64,000 nucleotides of DNA, taken from the NCBI GenBank assembly GCA_916610825.1, contig OU744447.1, positions 5,959,402-6,023,401 of the forward strand. Reading direction: 5' to 3'. A program made the position numbers and the translations under genes. This document shows positions 22,405 to 63,570 of this stretch, piece after piece. How positions within the stretch are numbered: position 1 is the first letter of the stretch; every line of letters begins with the position of its first letter. Source of the stretch: Haliclystus octoradiatus. Its lineage: Eukaryota; Cnidaria; Staurozoa; Stauromedusae; Haliclystidae. The notes under the pieces are model-generated. The model was not told the DNA's origin, did no database searches, and worked only from the letters and a program-made list of their open reading frames with translations.

Positions 22405-23301
22405 ATGGCAGTGTCACAAAATAATACTGTAGATGTTGATAATCAAACAGGGAAAAGAAACAATAATTTTACTTGGTCTGCAAGACATGAGCTTCTATTT
22501 GTCAGAAAGTTGTTACTGCAACAGCCCTATGCACACAAGCCAAATACATCACCAAGATGGAAGGGTGGAAATATGTTGCAGATAAATTAATGGTATGCCA
22601 AGGGAACAATTCAAAGTAAATAATAGAACTGCAAGGGAAAAGTTACACGAATGGTGGACACTTTTGATGTTAAAGATAGGGCGGAGAGAAGGATGACCGG
22701 TATAACAGGAGAAGAATTAACAGATTTCGTGGCCGGGATGACAAACATTTCAGAAAGAGTGAGTGAGTTGAAGCAGACCTGGCAACTGGAAGACGAACAG
22801 AAATTATTGAAAGCCATTGCAGATCAACAAATGGCAGATGAACTGAGAAAGAGAGCCACGGAAAGCGTTGGCGAAACAAGGAGAAGGCTCAGCACTGACT
22901 TGAACGACAGTAGAGATGAAGACGAAGCAGGCCCATCTCAACCTAGAAAGAGACGCAGAGAAAAGGACATTTATGGGCTACTTGAGAGCGAGATTTTGGC
23001 TCGAGAACAACGAGATAAACATGAAGCAGCAGCGAAACAGAGGGACCAGGAGTTTATGGCAAGTTTGCTAAAAAATCTGCAAGAGGACCAGCAGTGCCTT
23101 ACACAACAACATCAAGAGTTTATTCTGCAACAACAGCGGCAGAATTCTGAGCAGCAGCAGCTACTGATGGCTCAAATGCAAGCTCAGCAAGCACAATCTA
23201 TGGCTATGATGGCAGAGATATTTAAAAATATTACAGATAAAAACTCAGGATACCAGCTATTAAATGATATTTCCACATTTCATGTTATTGAATTAAAATA
23301 A
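22405..23301 (+). pseudogene. Myb/MADF-like DNA-binding protein, frameshifted
   Basis: An ATG at 22405 gives FTWSARHELLFVRKLLLQQP, the start of a SANT/Myb-like trihelix domain. Two or three small indels at 22565-22660 scatter the next helix (WKYVADKL, MPREQFKVNNRTAREKLHEW) over three frames. From 22651 the frame is open for 216 codons. It has an acidic/basic middle with PSQPRKRRREKD as a likely nuclear localisation signal and a Gln-rich coiled coil (EFILQQQRQNSEQQQ). This layout is common in transposon-associated and domesticated Myb/SANT-like proteins of invertebrates. It begins 33 bp after the stop of the unknown gene on the same strand. DNA binding is inferred from the fold only. Confidence 0.6.
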
Positions 23302-23729
23302 TAATAACAGGAATATCATGCAGAATGTGTTTATAATCAAAATTAATTTAATTGAGACAGAGAATATTGAAACGATTGAATGCCAATGGTTTGCTTTATA
23401 TTAGGAGGGCAATATAATATTTTCCCACCTTCTTTCTCGGTTATGCCACTAATTAAACATTTATATATTATATACATTTAAACGGACAATTTTCAATCAT
23501 TCATCATACATTAATACACTAAATACGTCATATATTGAAAACATAATATGCTACAATTGAAATTAATTTTCTGATGATGGGGGGTCAATGTTAAAGAATT
23601 TTGTTGAAGTTGAACCATACAAACATGTAAAGGCATTTCTTAGTAGAGCACAAATTTGATAGGTTGTACCGATAACCCAATCTTAAGGTTCTTTTTAAAG
23701 TCTACAAAAGCAAAGTAGTTAGTAATATT
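23302..23729. other. No supported feature
   Basis: AT-rich spacer between the Myb-like pseudogene and the LINE; no splice pairs or repeats were seen. Confidence 0.35.
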
Positions 23730-24830
23730 CCCATGGAAGACATGGAAGTGTTTCATCAAGATTTACTTTGCTCGTCTTTATGACATCGGACTACTAATGA
23801 TATCAATGAACTGGTGCACCAGTACAATACAACTCTCTCTTCCTTATTTGATCACCATGCACCACTCCTTTCTAAAACCATTAGATCGTTAGTTCCGTGG
23901 TATAGTGATGAGATTAATAAAGCAAGGAGGGAGCGTTGTTCGGCTGAACGCATTTGGCGTCGTTAAATATTTTACAAAGACTTTATTGCTACAAATAGTT
24001 GTAATCAGCGAAAATTATTCAATGCAACTAGTAGACTATTATCTCAAGAAGATCATGATCGTATGTTGTTTCCCTCGTGTTCAAGTGAATTCACTTCAAC
24101 AAATTCTAGATCATCACAGGAAAACTACAATGAAAATAATTGCATTACATCTCATTCTCATTCAATCGCTGTCTCAATGCATTCTTTCTCGCAGTTATCT
24201 GAAAGTTATGTCAAGGCCATTTTTGGATCATCAAGAAAAACATCATGTCATCTTGATCCTATGCCTACTTCTCTTCTGATTGGATGTATAGATATCATTC
24301 TTCCAGTTATTACAAATATTGTGAATACCTCTTTGTCTATAGGAATATTTCCTGATGACTGGAAAGCATCTTTGATCAATCCCCAGTTAAAAAAAGCAAA
24401 ACATGATCCGGTCTTTAAAAACTACAGACCAGTGAGTAATCTACAATTTGTATCAAAATTAACAGAAAGAGCTGCATTCAACCAATTACACGAACATATG
24501 ATTAAAAACAAAATGTAACCAGTACTTCAATCATCCTATCGTAAAGGACACAGTACAGAAATGGCGTTGCTTAAAGTTAAAAATGACATCATGATCAATA
24601 TGAATGAAAAGCGTGTTACATTACTTGTACTACTCGATCTTAGTGCGGCATTTAATACAGTCAATCATAAAATTCTTCTTCAGTGGCTTCATGAAACAAT
24701 TGGTTTAGATGGAACAGTACTGAATTGGTTTATCAGAACTGAATCAAGAGCGTTTAGCTTGAACTGTGGGGTTCCTAAAGGCTCATGCCTTGGACTGATA
24801 TTGTTCATAATATATATGCTTCTAAACTGA
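23730..24830 (+). mobile_element. Non-LTR retrotransposon ORF2 fragment (CR1/Rex-like)
   Basis: The stretch begins in the linker after the endonuclease (LFDHHAPLLSKTI, VPWYSDEINKARRERCSAER) and runs into the polymerase (PVITNIVNTSLSIGIFPDDW, FKNYRPVSNLQFVSKLTE, SYRKGHSTEMALLKV, LDLSAAFNTVNHKILL, CGVPKGSCLGLILF). There are several frameshifts and one TAA before the SYRKGHSTE block. The FADD-type active site and the 3' end are missing, so it is truncated at both ends. Confidence 0.88.
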
Positions 24831-26479
24831 ACCGCAATGTCAACATGGTTATAGGTTACAACAGGTGTCTAAAGTCTATTCATTAGGCGAAGGGCTTTGT
24901 CTATAGAGTCTGGCACGTGTCCTTGCAAAATAAAAAAGGTTTGGCTGAAAATAATAGTTATATACTAATATTTTACTTATGAAAAACTTGGAGAATTTAT
25001 TTTGTAATTACAAAGAAAGTTGAAAAGTTCAAGTAATTTACGAAATTTATTGGTGGGTTGTTGCTCCGGTTGCCCCACTGTTATAGCCGCCACTGATTGA
25101 AATACCGTAGTATAATTCCTGTCAAATTTATGGTATATGTGATATTATATAATATATTACATATGATACTGATATGCGTTTCTAAGTCACAATGAAATTG
25201 GATTCTAGTAAGAAATCAATAGGAATTCACTTGCAGTTTGTCTTTTTGTAACCGATTTATCTGTAGGTTTATTTTCCCCAAAACAAGTTAGGTAAAGATT
25301 AACAAACAGTAAGATCGGGAGCTCATATTGATTAATTAAGGAAGAAAAATAAACTTATCATATTGGTCTGTTTTGCGGTAGTTCACTTGATATTTTATGT
25401 AAGTCACATGATATAAACTCCCGTAATTTGTCATGTGATTTCTTAGCCGAATTGGTCTATTGAGAAAGAGCTCGTTAAACTGTTTGACATGTTATAAATA
25501 GGAAAAATGCTGAAAATGAATGCTGATATTGCAGGCTATTCACGTTAAATATATCATTCGTTTAATTAATTACATTTGTAACCATTATTTTAATATTTGT
25601 TCATGAATGAAATGACCCACCTTCTGTTCGAAATGTTTCACCATGGTTTGATCCCGTGAAAGAGTACGCTAACATTGTGACTGATAATTAAATGTCTAAT
25701 TTCTTCTGTTTTTTTATGCGTGCATCGATTCTGGCAATATCTTCGAAAATGCCCCCCACATTGCGCTGCGCATGCGTCAATGCAAACGGATCAATATCAC
25801 ATGACCTCGATTCGAATGTTGACAAAACGAGAGCAAAACATACATGAACACGTGGCTACAGAAGCACGTTGTTTTACGTGTAATTCAATGAATAAATTTT
25901 AATTTTTAATTTTAAAGCTAATTCAAAGCTATGTTCAATTATGCAAATTATTCATGTCAGATATCCATTATATTCAAACGTGATATTTTGAATAAATTTT
26001 TATTTCCAAGATAATTTTTATTTGACACCGTCGCTATGTTTTTCAGCTGTTATCAAAATGGTCGAAAAGGCAGACAGTCGTTACTAGCAACCGTTTATGT
26101 TTATTTACGGGTGTTTAGCTAACAATAAATGAAACTCAAAAATATAATCATTCAAAATTATCGCTTGAGACAAAATACACCAGTAAAAACTCAGAGTAGT
26201 GAGCAATAATTTATTGAAATAACCTTTCGTATTTATCAAATATATATATCATTACATTTGCTGTATTTGAAGAATTATTATATTAATCGGCATGAATATA
26301 ACCCCCTTGTTTTGAAACTGTGACAACCAAGACCAAACAAAAACAGTATACAGCGTTTTGTTTTGCTGATACTAATTAAGAGCAATTCAAGAAAATGGCT
26401 ATAATATGTTACAGGAGAAAGATTTTGAGTCTTCATGATTTAATATGGCCTTGAGAATTTGTTAAATTTTGGGAGAAAT
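24831..26479. other. Intergenic; upstream region of SPATA1
   Basis: AT-rich DNA with no recognised coding segment. A small open frame at 25720-25902 has no recognisable features. The promoter of SPATA1 should lie in the right part, but no TATA box or initiator stands out. Confidence 0.4.
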
Positions 26480-54853
<28,374 letters not shown>

Positions 54854-54868
54854 TTAAATTTGGCAAAG

Positions 54869-54874
54869 AATAAA
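54869..54874 (+). promoter_or_regulatory. Candidate SPATA1 poly(A) signal
   Basis: AATAAA 15 bp after the SPATA1 stop codon. It is the first canonical signal downstream; cleavage site use is not shown. Confidence 0.45.
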
Positions 54875-55492
54875 CTATTTAAAAACGCCTCAATTAAATC
54901 TATCATGTATAATTTACTCATTTCTATAACTGATAATCATATAGAGACGTGTTAATGAGTTAGTAATTATTCATGACAAACAATTCATGTGTTTCAACTG
55001 TACACAAAGTAGTTAAGTTTTATACTTGCCAACAGGAAATTCAGAACATTGAAGAATATCAAAACTATGGTAATTACACAACATAATGCCGACAGCTATT
55101 ATATACATTAAGAATGAAATCCATTTTAACCAGCAAAATATTGAAAGGAATACAAGAATAATTCTCTCTCCACACAATAAATTATGGGTATAACAAATGA
55201 CAAAAGAAAGCTTCGAAATTTTATAAATTTCATCATTTTTTTTTTAGCATGATAAATTGTTAATTAATTAATATCATCGTATAATAGTATTTACATGTAT
55301 TTAATATGCTTCATTATAATATATACATAGCATCATAGATAATGTTTCTTTTAAATTATTGCCCTAAAAAATATGCGCACACAATCGTATTATTTAAAAG
55401 ATTACAATAATATCATTTTTTTCTAAAAGAGTTGATTTTATCAGCTCTTTGAAAACTTAAATATATAGTATGTATGTAAATTTAAGATATAT

Positions 55493-55511
55493 ATATATAT
55501 ATATATATATA
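55493..55511. repeat. (TA)n microsatellite between convergent genes
   Basis: A TA run near 55490-55511. Shorter ones occur at about 55625 and 55763-55780, in the 3' intergenic stretch between SPATA1 and the minus-strand gene. Confidence 0.7.
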
Positions 55512-55747
55512 ATATGGATGGATGGCAATATTTGTTGTTGTTGTTCAACACATTGGGAAAATATGATGTTTTCAATTAAAAGTATGTAAATAAATATAAA
55601 TATATTGAATGTTTATTTGGTATTTATATATATATGTTGAACCAAATTCGCTTGATCAAACTTTGTATTGTCTCTTTTCGCTACCAGTCTACGAAATACA
55701 CGCCTTAATATTTTTCTAACATTACAACAAAATTTCAATTTCTAAGT

Positions 55748-55753
55748 TTTATT
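55748..55753 (-). promoter_or_regulatory. Candidate poly(A) signal of the 196-residue gene
   Basis: AATAAA on minus, 28 bp beyond the stop codon at 55782-55784. Confidence 0.5.
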
Positions 55754-55781
55754 ACAGTACTGATATATATATATATATATT

Positions 55782-56372
55782 TTAATACATCATAAACCCA
55801 TCAAATCCTCGAATAGTAGGAAAACGTTTTTGAGCATCTTTTTTACTTAATTTCGTCTTTTTTAATTCTCGTTCTATCGTTGAATCGCAAAAGCTTGCAT
55901 CTCGAGATAACAAGGGTTTAGGTTCCTTTGATAATTTTGAAGATTTTCTTGTAATTTTTTTAACTTCTAACTCTTTCTTGTCATCTATTTTCGATGTTTT
56001 CGATTTATGTTGGTTAGTATTTACTGTTCGTATGCTAGCTGGTTGGTCAACCGGCGAACCAGGCGGTCGCTTGAAAGGTATTTTAATACTATCATAATCA
56101 CTGTTCGTTGATTCATCTTCTTCGTACGGCAAACCTTCAGAACGAAAACGAATTAAATCTTGTTGTGATACAGCTTGTGTATCATCATCATACTCTGCTT
56201 CACATATCATAGTATTGAAATAATCTATAACTTCTTTTTCATTTTCATCTAACTTTTCTTTATCATCGACTGCAGCTGCTATGGCCTGAAAGGGATTTCG
56301 ACCAAGGAAAAATTTCTTTTTCGGTTTATGATCCTTTCTTCTTGTGGAATAAATCTCTACTTCAAAAGTCAT
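55782..56372 (-). CDS. Unidentified lysine-rich protein, 196 residues, single exon
   Basis: I do not recognise the family. The ATG at 56372-56370 opens a frame of 196 codons. It has a compact N-terminus (MTFEVEIYSTRRKDHKPKKK, then FFLGRNPFQAIAAAVDD), an acidic middle with EAEYDDDTQAVSQQDLIRFR and PYEEDESTNSDYDS, a low-complexity Lys/Ser-rich section at about 110-165, and an ordered-looking tail (QKRFPTIRGFDGFMMY). There is no signal peptide or membrane segment. The composition suggests a soluble, possibly nuclear protein. A poly(A) signal follows the stop. It is convergent with SPATA1. An intron upstream of the ATG cannot be excluded. Confidence 0.65.
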   Translation of the reverse strand: MTFEVEIYSTRRKDHKPKKKFFLGRNPFQAIAAAVDDKEKLDENEKEVIDYFNTMICEAEYDDDTQAVSQQDLIRFRSEGLPYEEDESTNSDYDSIKIPFKRPPGSPVDQPASIRTVNTNQHKSKTSKIDDKKELEVKKITRKSSKLSKEPKPLLSRDASFCDSTIERELKKTKLSKKDAQKRFPTIRGFDGFMMY

Positions 56373-58280
56373 GATGTGTTCTTTTAAAAGTTAATAATGA
56401 ATTCTTCTTTGTCGTTTGAAACTTCTTTCGAATGACAACAATCTATACGGCAGAGTACTTCTTTCTTCGAGTTTCTTTCGCTAATAAAAATTTCGCTACC
56501 ACAATATAAACCAATATATCTAGAATAAATATATAACTACAATTTACAAACTTATTCTTTTCTTTTTCTTAAATAAATATAGAATTCAGTGTGCTTTGCT
56601 TCGTGTCAAAGAAACATTTGAATCGCTTCAATAGACCTCGCTCAATTTTATAAACGACTAGGTTGATTGCACGTGAGTTAATCTGCAGGACTTTTGATTG
56701 AAGCCAAACACAAGAACACCGCCAACTATAACAATGCACAACAGCACACTCAATAAAATATGCATGATTGAAATTCCTTCTGCATGACCAAAGATAAAAA
56801 CTTTTCCTTTTTGAATTCATTTATTTAGCAGAACACAGGGTCAATGATAATAGAGAATAGGAGGTTGGGTATGATTCTGACGTCATTCGAGCACATTTCT
56901 ATTCTGTTTTATAATATTTCGCAAACTTTTTATGTTGACCGTGCGTACATCAATATCATCAAATTGTATTGTGTCTGATTAATTTTAATGACTTTTAATC
57001 AATGATGAAATATATTGTATTTATGTAAAATTGTAGAAAAACTAATCTCACTAATCAGGCAATATACTAAGATGAGTCAGACGAGTCAAATTTATTAAAA
57101 TAGTTGGAATGGAATAACTCTACAGGACTTACGACAGAGCTTCACAGAATTTCCGAAAAGTGTCCGAAAATCCACATAGCAAATATTTATACAATAACTC
57201 ACAGTAGTTCTTATAGACTTATACATCTAATTCTGTCGCTCTCATAGTACACTATAACACTGAATATAATTCATTGTTTGGATGTCTTTTTATAGAATCT
57301 AATTGTTATAGTTCCTGACTATACAGTTACTATTAAGGAATTTGTGAGTGACGCTTTGGGTATCCTGTGTTCGTCAGAACGCCTCTTCTGATTTTCGGTA
57401 AAATGACTAAACTGTTTGGCTGATCTACAGCACGTATACGTTTCAAACTACTTCTAATCAAACACTATATAGTTTCATTTGTTGGCGTTTCTATTCATTT
57501 CAAATTGCTACCGTGAGATGCAACCATGTAGTTAGCATAAATTACTTTTTGCTAAACAATCTGATATCTTATCTTCTGTTGAATTAATTAACAAACATTG
57601 AATTCTCCTTTTATTATTGAAACTCTCTTTCTTTATTTATTTATCATTTGATCTCAAGTAAAAATATACTTACAAAATCAAATTCCTAAGAAAATCGAAC
57701 ACGGAATTTGTATGGAACGAATTCAAAGTTGTAATGTTTTTCACTTCGATAGCGACCTCATAAGCTTCCGTCTTTATTATTTCTGACTGTTCTGTCCTTA
57801 AATCCGATTTAAATATCATTCCATTTCGGATCGGGAAGTATCGGGTGAAATGAAACTTGTTGTATCGGCCGAACTTTACCGACGGTGATCAATCGCGGAC
57901 AACCAGAACTGCATCGCCTCGATACTCGTCATTCTAAACACTATAGGATTATGAAGGCTTTTAGATTCCAGATTTCTATCATACACATTAAGCAATATGA
58001 AGTTATATGTTAAACTATATGGTCCTCATGTTTCACTCGGTTAAAATGTTGTTTTGCTCTATAATGGAACTAATATAACTCTTTGTTGATGACGTCAAAT
58101 GTTGAGTATTTCTGATTTGGAATCCCTCAAACACAAGGACCCTGCGACAACTGTCATGTCAACATCCTTGTAACTAAAACATTAATTGACAGGAGTTTAA
58201 CCTCGATACAAAGAAAGCAACTTAAATGACGCCAACTATTTCGTGAAGTAATAAAAATTTCCCTTTGTGAATGTTACATT
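56373..58280. other. Intergenic, no supported gene
   Basis: AT-rich DNA. The open frame at 56569-56820 (minus) has random composition. No repeats with clear ends were found. Confidence 0.4.
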
Positions 58281-58603
58281 CCCCGGGGGTAACTTCCATT
58301 GCGCTTCGATGGGGTCGTTCAAATGGAACTTTGGCAGAATTACCAGAATAATTTCCCACATGATGAAGAAGATACCCCAAATCTATTTTTATGAATGACA
58401 GATTCAACCGTGACAAATAAAAAAAAATTTTCATAGGCAAAATTTGCTTTGCAAAATGAAAAAATTGCAAAAGCTTCAAAAGGATACCTCAAAAACTTTT
58501 CATGACTAAGCATACCCTAAAACATTTTTCGGGATCTTGAAAAAGGTACCCTTTAATATTTGAACGTCCCCGTATACCAAAAGTATAGAAGTTACCCCCC
58601 CGG
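58281..58603. mobile_element. CCCGGGGGG MITE, subfamily B, with 8-bp duplication
   Basis: Inverted ends CCCCGGGGGTAACTTCCATT and AGAAGTTACCCCCCCGG, flanked by GTTACATT at 58273-58280 and 58604-58611. The interior shares blocks with 38240-38515 and 28690-28935. Two minus-strand ORFs here are spurious. Confidence 0.85.
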
Positions 58604-58981
58604 GTTACATTACGGCAAGCGAACATGATTTCGTCGGAGTCTGACGGTAGCGCGTATTCTAGATTGCTTCGCGTGCGTTGCTTTCTGACACAATATACTA
58701 TGAAAAGCTTCAGATATACCATGTTCGTTTATTATACTAATTATACTGAAGCAAAGGTTTATCATTTTATTCGAATGACGTGCTACCTACTTAATGACGC
58801 GTTGTGTGTTTTACCGCTATTATTTTACGGAACCCTTGAATAGGTGATCCGCAATATACATTATGAAGCTAATCAGAAGTTAAATCTCAATCCAATACGA
58901 TGGTGCATCTTGAGCACTATAATAACATCATAATCGGCTGTAATTCTATAATATTTATTATTTGTTTTCTTTACACCGTTT

Positions 58982-61009
58982 CCAGTGTGGAATGCAACGC
59001 ACAGAGAATTCGAGATACAGCTCTTGACGAAGGATGTAAAACTTATATCAAAAATGCATTACGATTCAAAATGCAATAGGATTTACTACTTCACGGATCG
59101 CTATAAAAGGCGGGAAAACTAGTGATGAGTCTTATATTCAAATATATCTGCTAAGCTATCCCATTACTTATATAGTTTATATGGAGATTGAAGTACTATA
59201 AATTGTTATCTAGTCTACTTGCTGTAACACAGAAGGTTCAGCATCAGATGATTACGGTATTTAATTATAATCAGGGTTTTTAAAAGAAATGTAACTGGAA
59301 GTGAATCAAGCGATGAGCCATTGCTAGGTATGATGGATTCCTATTCCATTGTAATAGATTCACCACAAATCAGACAAAAGCGACCTCCATTGACCACTTA
59401 CTATAAGTTTAATTTTCTTCGCAGAATTTTTAACGTAAATCAAGGATGGGTAAAATAACTATAATAAGCTTTTAACTGTCTGAAAAATGTTTGACGAATA
59501 TGTTCCTGCACATATTTAAAATTTGCTCCCCTGTTTAAATGTGCCAGTGTTATCCATGCATAGATTCACTTCTTTTAAAAGTATAAAAAACCAATTAAAT
59601 GAACCAACAATCATTTTTCGTTCTTCTTGGTGTTGGATAATGCGCCTCTTCAAGGTTATTAACAAAATTACCATGACGTCCCATTCATGTCGTCTCTTCG
59701 CTTGGCAGACAAAGGTGTCTTTTAAGGTCTTATCGATTAAAGCAATGACTTTCTTGAACCGAATTGAATGCAAAGTTTATGGGAGAGGAAATTTTATTGA
59801 ATATTGATCCGTGAGAAATTAAAAGTTCAGTGATAAATCATACGACGATAAGAAAGTTTGCAGGTTCGCTTTACCTTTAAAAGTCAGACATCAAAATTTT
59901 TATCAGAAAAACTATTCCACCAACACAAATGAGTGCGGCTGAAGAAATGATATTGAACGCTTTATAGGCATGGTATATGAGAGATAATCAGTTTATGATA
60001 ATCGAGTGGTCAAGCGTTGAATACTTATTTACATCATATAGGGAACTCAAATCATCGAGGCACAGATCGAACAGGTTGTGACTGTACACAGCAAAAATTG
60101 AAAACAAGCATATCCTAAAATTCTTATATTGACAGATTTTTTTCTCCAAATAAGAATATATAGCTATATGATTTGAGGCGTCACTATTTTCAAGTAGGAT
60201 ACGGCCAATATTCTTGAAATAAGAATTCCATGCTTCTATGTTTTCACACTGCTAAATAACTGTTCTGTAAAATGTGTCAAAGTTCCCAAAATTATTAGGC
60301 TGCGTGCAGACCTATTGTTTCATCCAACTGCGTCCTTTCAAACTGAGACCCAGGTCCTCATTCAAAGGCGCGGTATGAAGATTTGAAAGAAAACAGAAAA
60401 CTGTGACCGTTTGCATTTGCAGTTTACGACTTTACAAACTCAGAGAACATCAAGATGTTTTCAACCTGCCATGGCTTTAACTTTAACTTGTAAAGATGCT
60501 TCAAATGATATGATATTTACGCGAGGAATTATAAAAGGTGAAAACATGGAATTGGTTAGGCCTATTTGGTTTATGAAAACGCGATGGAATGACACCGCCA
60601 TTGGCCAACAAGGAAGTTCATTTAAACCTAGCCTGAATGTTGTCTTTCCTCGAACATTATTTTGTGGGATTTGACTTTGGAGATTCAAGTGTAAGAAAGG
60701 TAGGTCTATTATACTTTGTTATTCTATGCGTTTAATAATTCAACGTTGACTTTTGTCTACCAAACTAATTTAGAACGCCTAAAGTCAGGAGGCCAACCAA
60801 ACTCAGTGAAGTTTTAACTATTGCTTATAGTCTATTTAACTATTGCGTGATTTTTGTCTCTGTCTTTCGATCTATCCCATTACTTCTTTTCTAATACTCA
60901 ATTATTATAATCCACATAACCACAATATATCATGTTTTTTTTTATTTTGAAGGGAAGTGAAGTCATGATCGAATCAAATTCAGACGATTTAAATACAAGA
61001 AACACATGA
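58982..61009 (+). other. Exon-like segments of a possible plus-strand gene
   Basis: Four stretches look coding but cannot be tied together. (a) After TTTCCAG at 58985 the frame reads VECNAQRIRDTALDEGCKTY. (b) After TTTTAAAAG at about 59286, GSESSDEPLLGMMDSYSIVI and QIRQKRPPLTTYYKFNFLRR run to TAA near 59457. (c) At 60640-60700, LEHYFVGFDFGDSSVRK ends in AAAG|GTAGGT. (d) 60953-61009 after TTTATTTTGAAG encodes GSEVMIESNSDDLNTRNT and a TGA, with AATAAA about 15 bp later. Segments c and d join in phase. No known protein is recognised. Confidence 0.28.
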
Positions 61010-61202
61010 CATAATGTAGTTGATAATAAATATAATTTTCTTCGTTACATACATTTATATAATTTATATTGAATGATATGTCGATTTTGATTTATGTATC
61101 TGGCTTCATATTCATAACCAGTCTTTAGTTCTTAACTTCTTCTCTTCGAGTTTACATTTCCCTTCATTTAATTTGAAATTTGATCACTCAAACAGAAACA
61201 GT

Positions 61203-61332
61203 ACATGAATTAGTAGAAATTATTTGATAAGAGATTGATTGATAAAAACAAATATAAACTTTCACTAACATGAATTAGTAGAAATTATTTGATAAGAGAT
61301 TGATTGATAAAAACAAATATAAACTTTCACTA
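61203..61332. repeat. 65-bp tandem duplication
   Basis: Two adjacent identical 65-bp units (61203-61267, 61268-61332), each beginning ACATGAATTAGTAGAAATTA and ending AACTTTCACTA. Being identical, the duplication is recent. Confidence 0.9.
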
Positions 61333-61529
61333 ATTACCTTCAAAGTCACTTTAATCTATGTCATATTATTCCCGAGAACGTTATGGTAAGCCAAACCGGG
61401 GTGGTTATAGTGACCCAGGGACGTCTTGATCCTGACGGGGACGTTGTCGTAGCGGGGACGATATTGCGAACGGACGTTATGCCTGGTAAGCGGCCAAATT
61501 GCATTCTCCGGGTTCTCATCCCAAGCCAG

Positions 61530-63570
61530 CATCAAACTTCAAGGGTAATTCTTGAAGTAATATTATCTAGTATGTGTCTTTTGACTCTCATTCTCATAAT
61601 GCTTTGATTATTTCATCGACCACGTACCAAGAACTGATGTGGAACGATCCCATTATTATTATAATACAACGGCACTATTATTATTATTAGAATTTATATT
61701 AGACTTCATAATATCAATATTTGAGAGATTCCAACGACCATCACATAGGATATTATATTTTATTAACTTGACTTTAGATTTTACAGTAAAATTAGAGACA
61801 AAAATAAGATATGCTAGATCATGGTGCTTCAGGTTGCATCTAAGTTAACTAGAAGGACGATTCTTGAAGTAACGTAACGTAATCTAACAAGTATCATTTT
61901 TGATTCTCATTCTATAAATGCTTTGATTATTTTCTTGACCACTTACGAAGAACTGACGTAGAATGATACCATTATTATTATATTACTATTATTATTTTAC
62001 TCCTATTATTATAATTTATATTAGACTTCATATTATCAATAATTGAGAGATTCCAACGATAATCACATAGGATGTTATATTTTATTAACTTGACTTTAGA
62101 TTTTACAGTAAAATTAGAGACAAAAATAAGATATGCTAGATCATGGTGCTTCAGGTTGCATCTAAGTTAACTAGAAGGACGATTCTTGAAGTAACGTAAC
62201 GTAATATAGCATGTATCATTTTTGATTCTCATTCTATAAATGCTTTGATTATTTTCATTGACCATGTACCAAGAACTGATGTGGAATGATCCCATTATTA
62301 TTATTATTTTACCATTATTATTATTATTACTATTATTATAATTTATTAGAAATCATAATATCAATAATTGAGAGATTCCAATGACCATCACATACGATAT
62401 TAGATTTTATAGTAAAATTAGAGACACAAATAAGATATGCAAGGTTATGGTGCTTCAGGCTGCATCTAAGTTAACTAGAAGGATGATTCTTGAAGTAACG
62501 TAACATAATCTAGCAAGTATCATTTTTAACTCATGGTTACGTAAGTGGCCTTGAGTCTATGCTGTCATGGTAGAAACGTTTTCACTTCATTTTTGACTAA
62601 ATCTTTTGTTCTTTTGAAATAACGTTCAACATACTGCTTTGCGTGCTAACAAAGGTCCATCACATAGGATATTATAAATTTATATTTTAGTAGCTTCACT
62701 TTAGATTTTATAGTAAAAGTAGAGACACAAATAAGATATGCTAGACTATGGTGCTTCAGGTTGCAAAGTATCATTTTTGGTTCTCATTCTATAAATGCTT
62801 TGGTTATTTTCATTGACCACGTACCAAGAACTGACGTAGAATGATACCATCATTATTATATTACCATTATTATTTTTACTCCTATTATGATAATTTATAT
62901 TAGACTTCATATTATCAATAATTGAGATATCACAACGACAATCACATAGGATGTTATATTTTATAAACTTGACTTCAGTTTTTATAGTAAATTAGAGACA
63001 AAAATAAGATTTGCTAGATTATGGTGCTTCAAGTTTCACCTAAGTTAACTAGAAGGACGATTTGTGAAGTAAGGTAGCATAATCTAGCATTAGCATGTAT
63101 CATTTTTGATTCTCATTCTATAAAGGCTTTGATTATTTCATTGACCACATATCAAGAACTGACGTAGAATGATACCATTATTGTTATATTACCATTATTA
63201 TTATTATTATTACTATTATTATAATTTATATTAGACTTCATAATATCAATAATTGAGAAATTCCAAGGACCATCACATAGAATATTATATTTTATTAACT
63301 TCACTTTAGATTTTATAGTAAAATTAGAGACAAAAATAAGATATGCTAGATTATGGTGCTTCAGGTTGCATCTAAGTTAACTAGAAGGACAATTCGTGAA
63401 GTAAGGTAGCATAATCTAGCATGTATCCATTTCTGATTCTCATTCTATAAATGCTTTGATTATTTTCATTGACCACGTAACAAGAACTGACGTTGAATGA
63501 TCCCATTATTATTACATTACCATTATTATTATTGCTACTATTTACAATTTGCATGTCAGTTAACTAGAAA
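61530..63570. repeat. Satellite-like array, about 320-bp unit
   Basis: The marker CTAGAAGGA occurs at about 61849, 62171, 62475, 63050 and 63382, and a variant at 63560. Spacings are near 300-330 bp, with one double gap. Each unit holds TTCTCATTCTATAAATGCTT, an (ATT)n tract, TTAGACTTCATAWTATCAAT, 'CACATAGGATATTATATTTT' and GATATGCTAGA. The unit near 62530-62650 is replaced by unrelated sequence. Short ORFs inside are not genes. Confidence 0.9.

Noticed and set aside
59516..59807. Overlapping plus and minus ORFs of 94 and 85 codons
   Set aside because: Mutual shadows with no motif and no splice support, so neither could be chosen.
60411..60674. 87-codon plus ORF
   Set aside because: Both strands are open here and neither resembles a known protein; the downstream splice pair fits a different frame.
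61358..61385. MSYYSRERYG followed by a GTAAGC donor, possible first exon of an RGG-type protein
   Set aside because: No second exon could be found before the satellite, and frames after 61385 contain stops.
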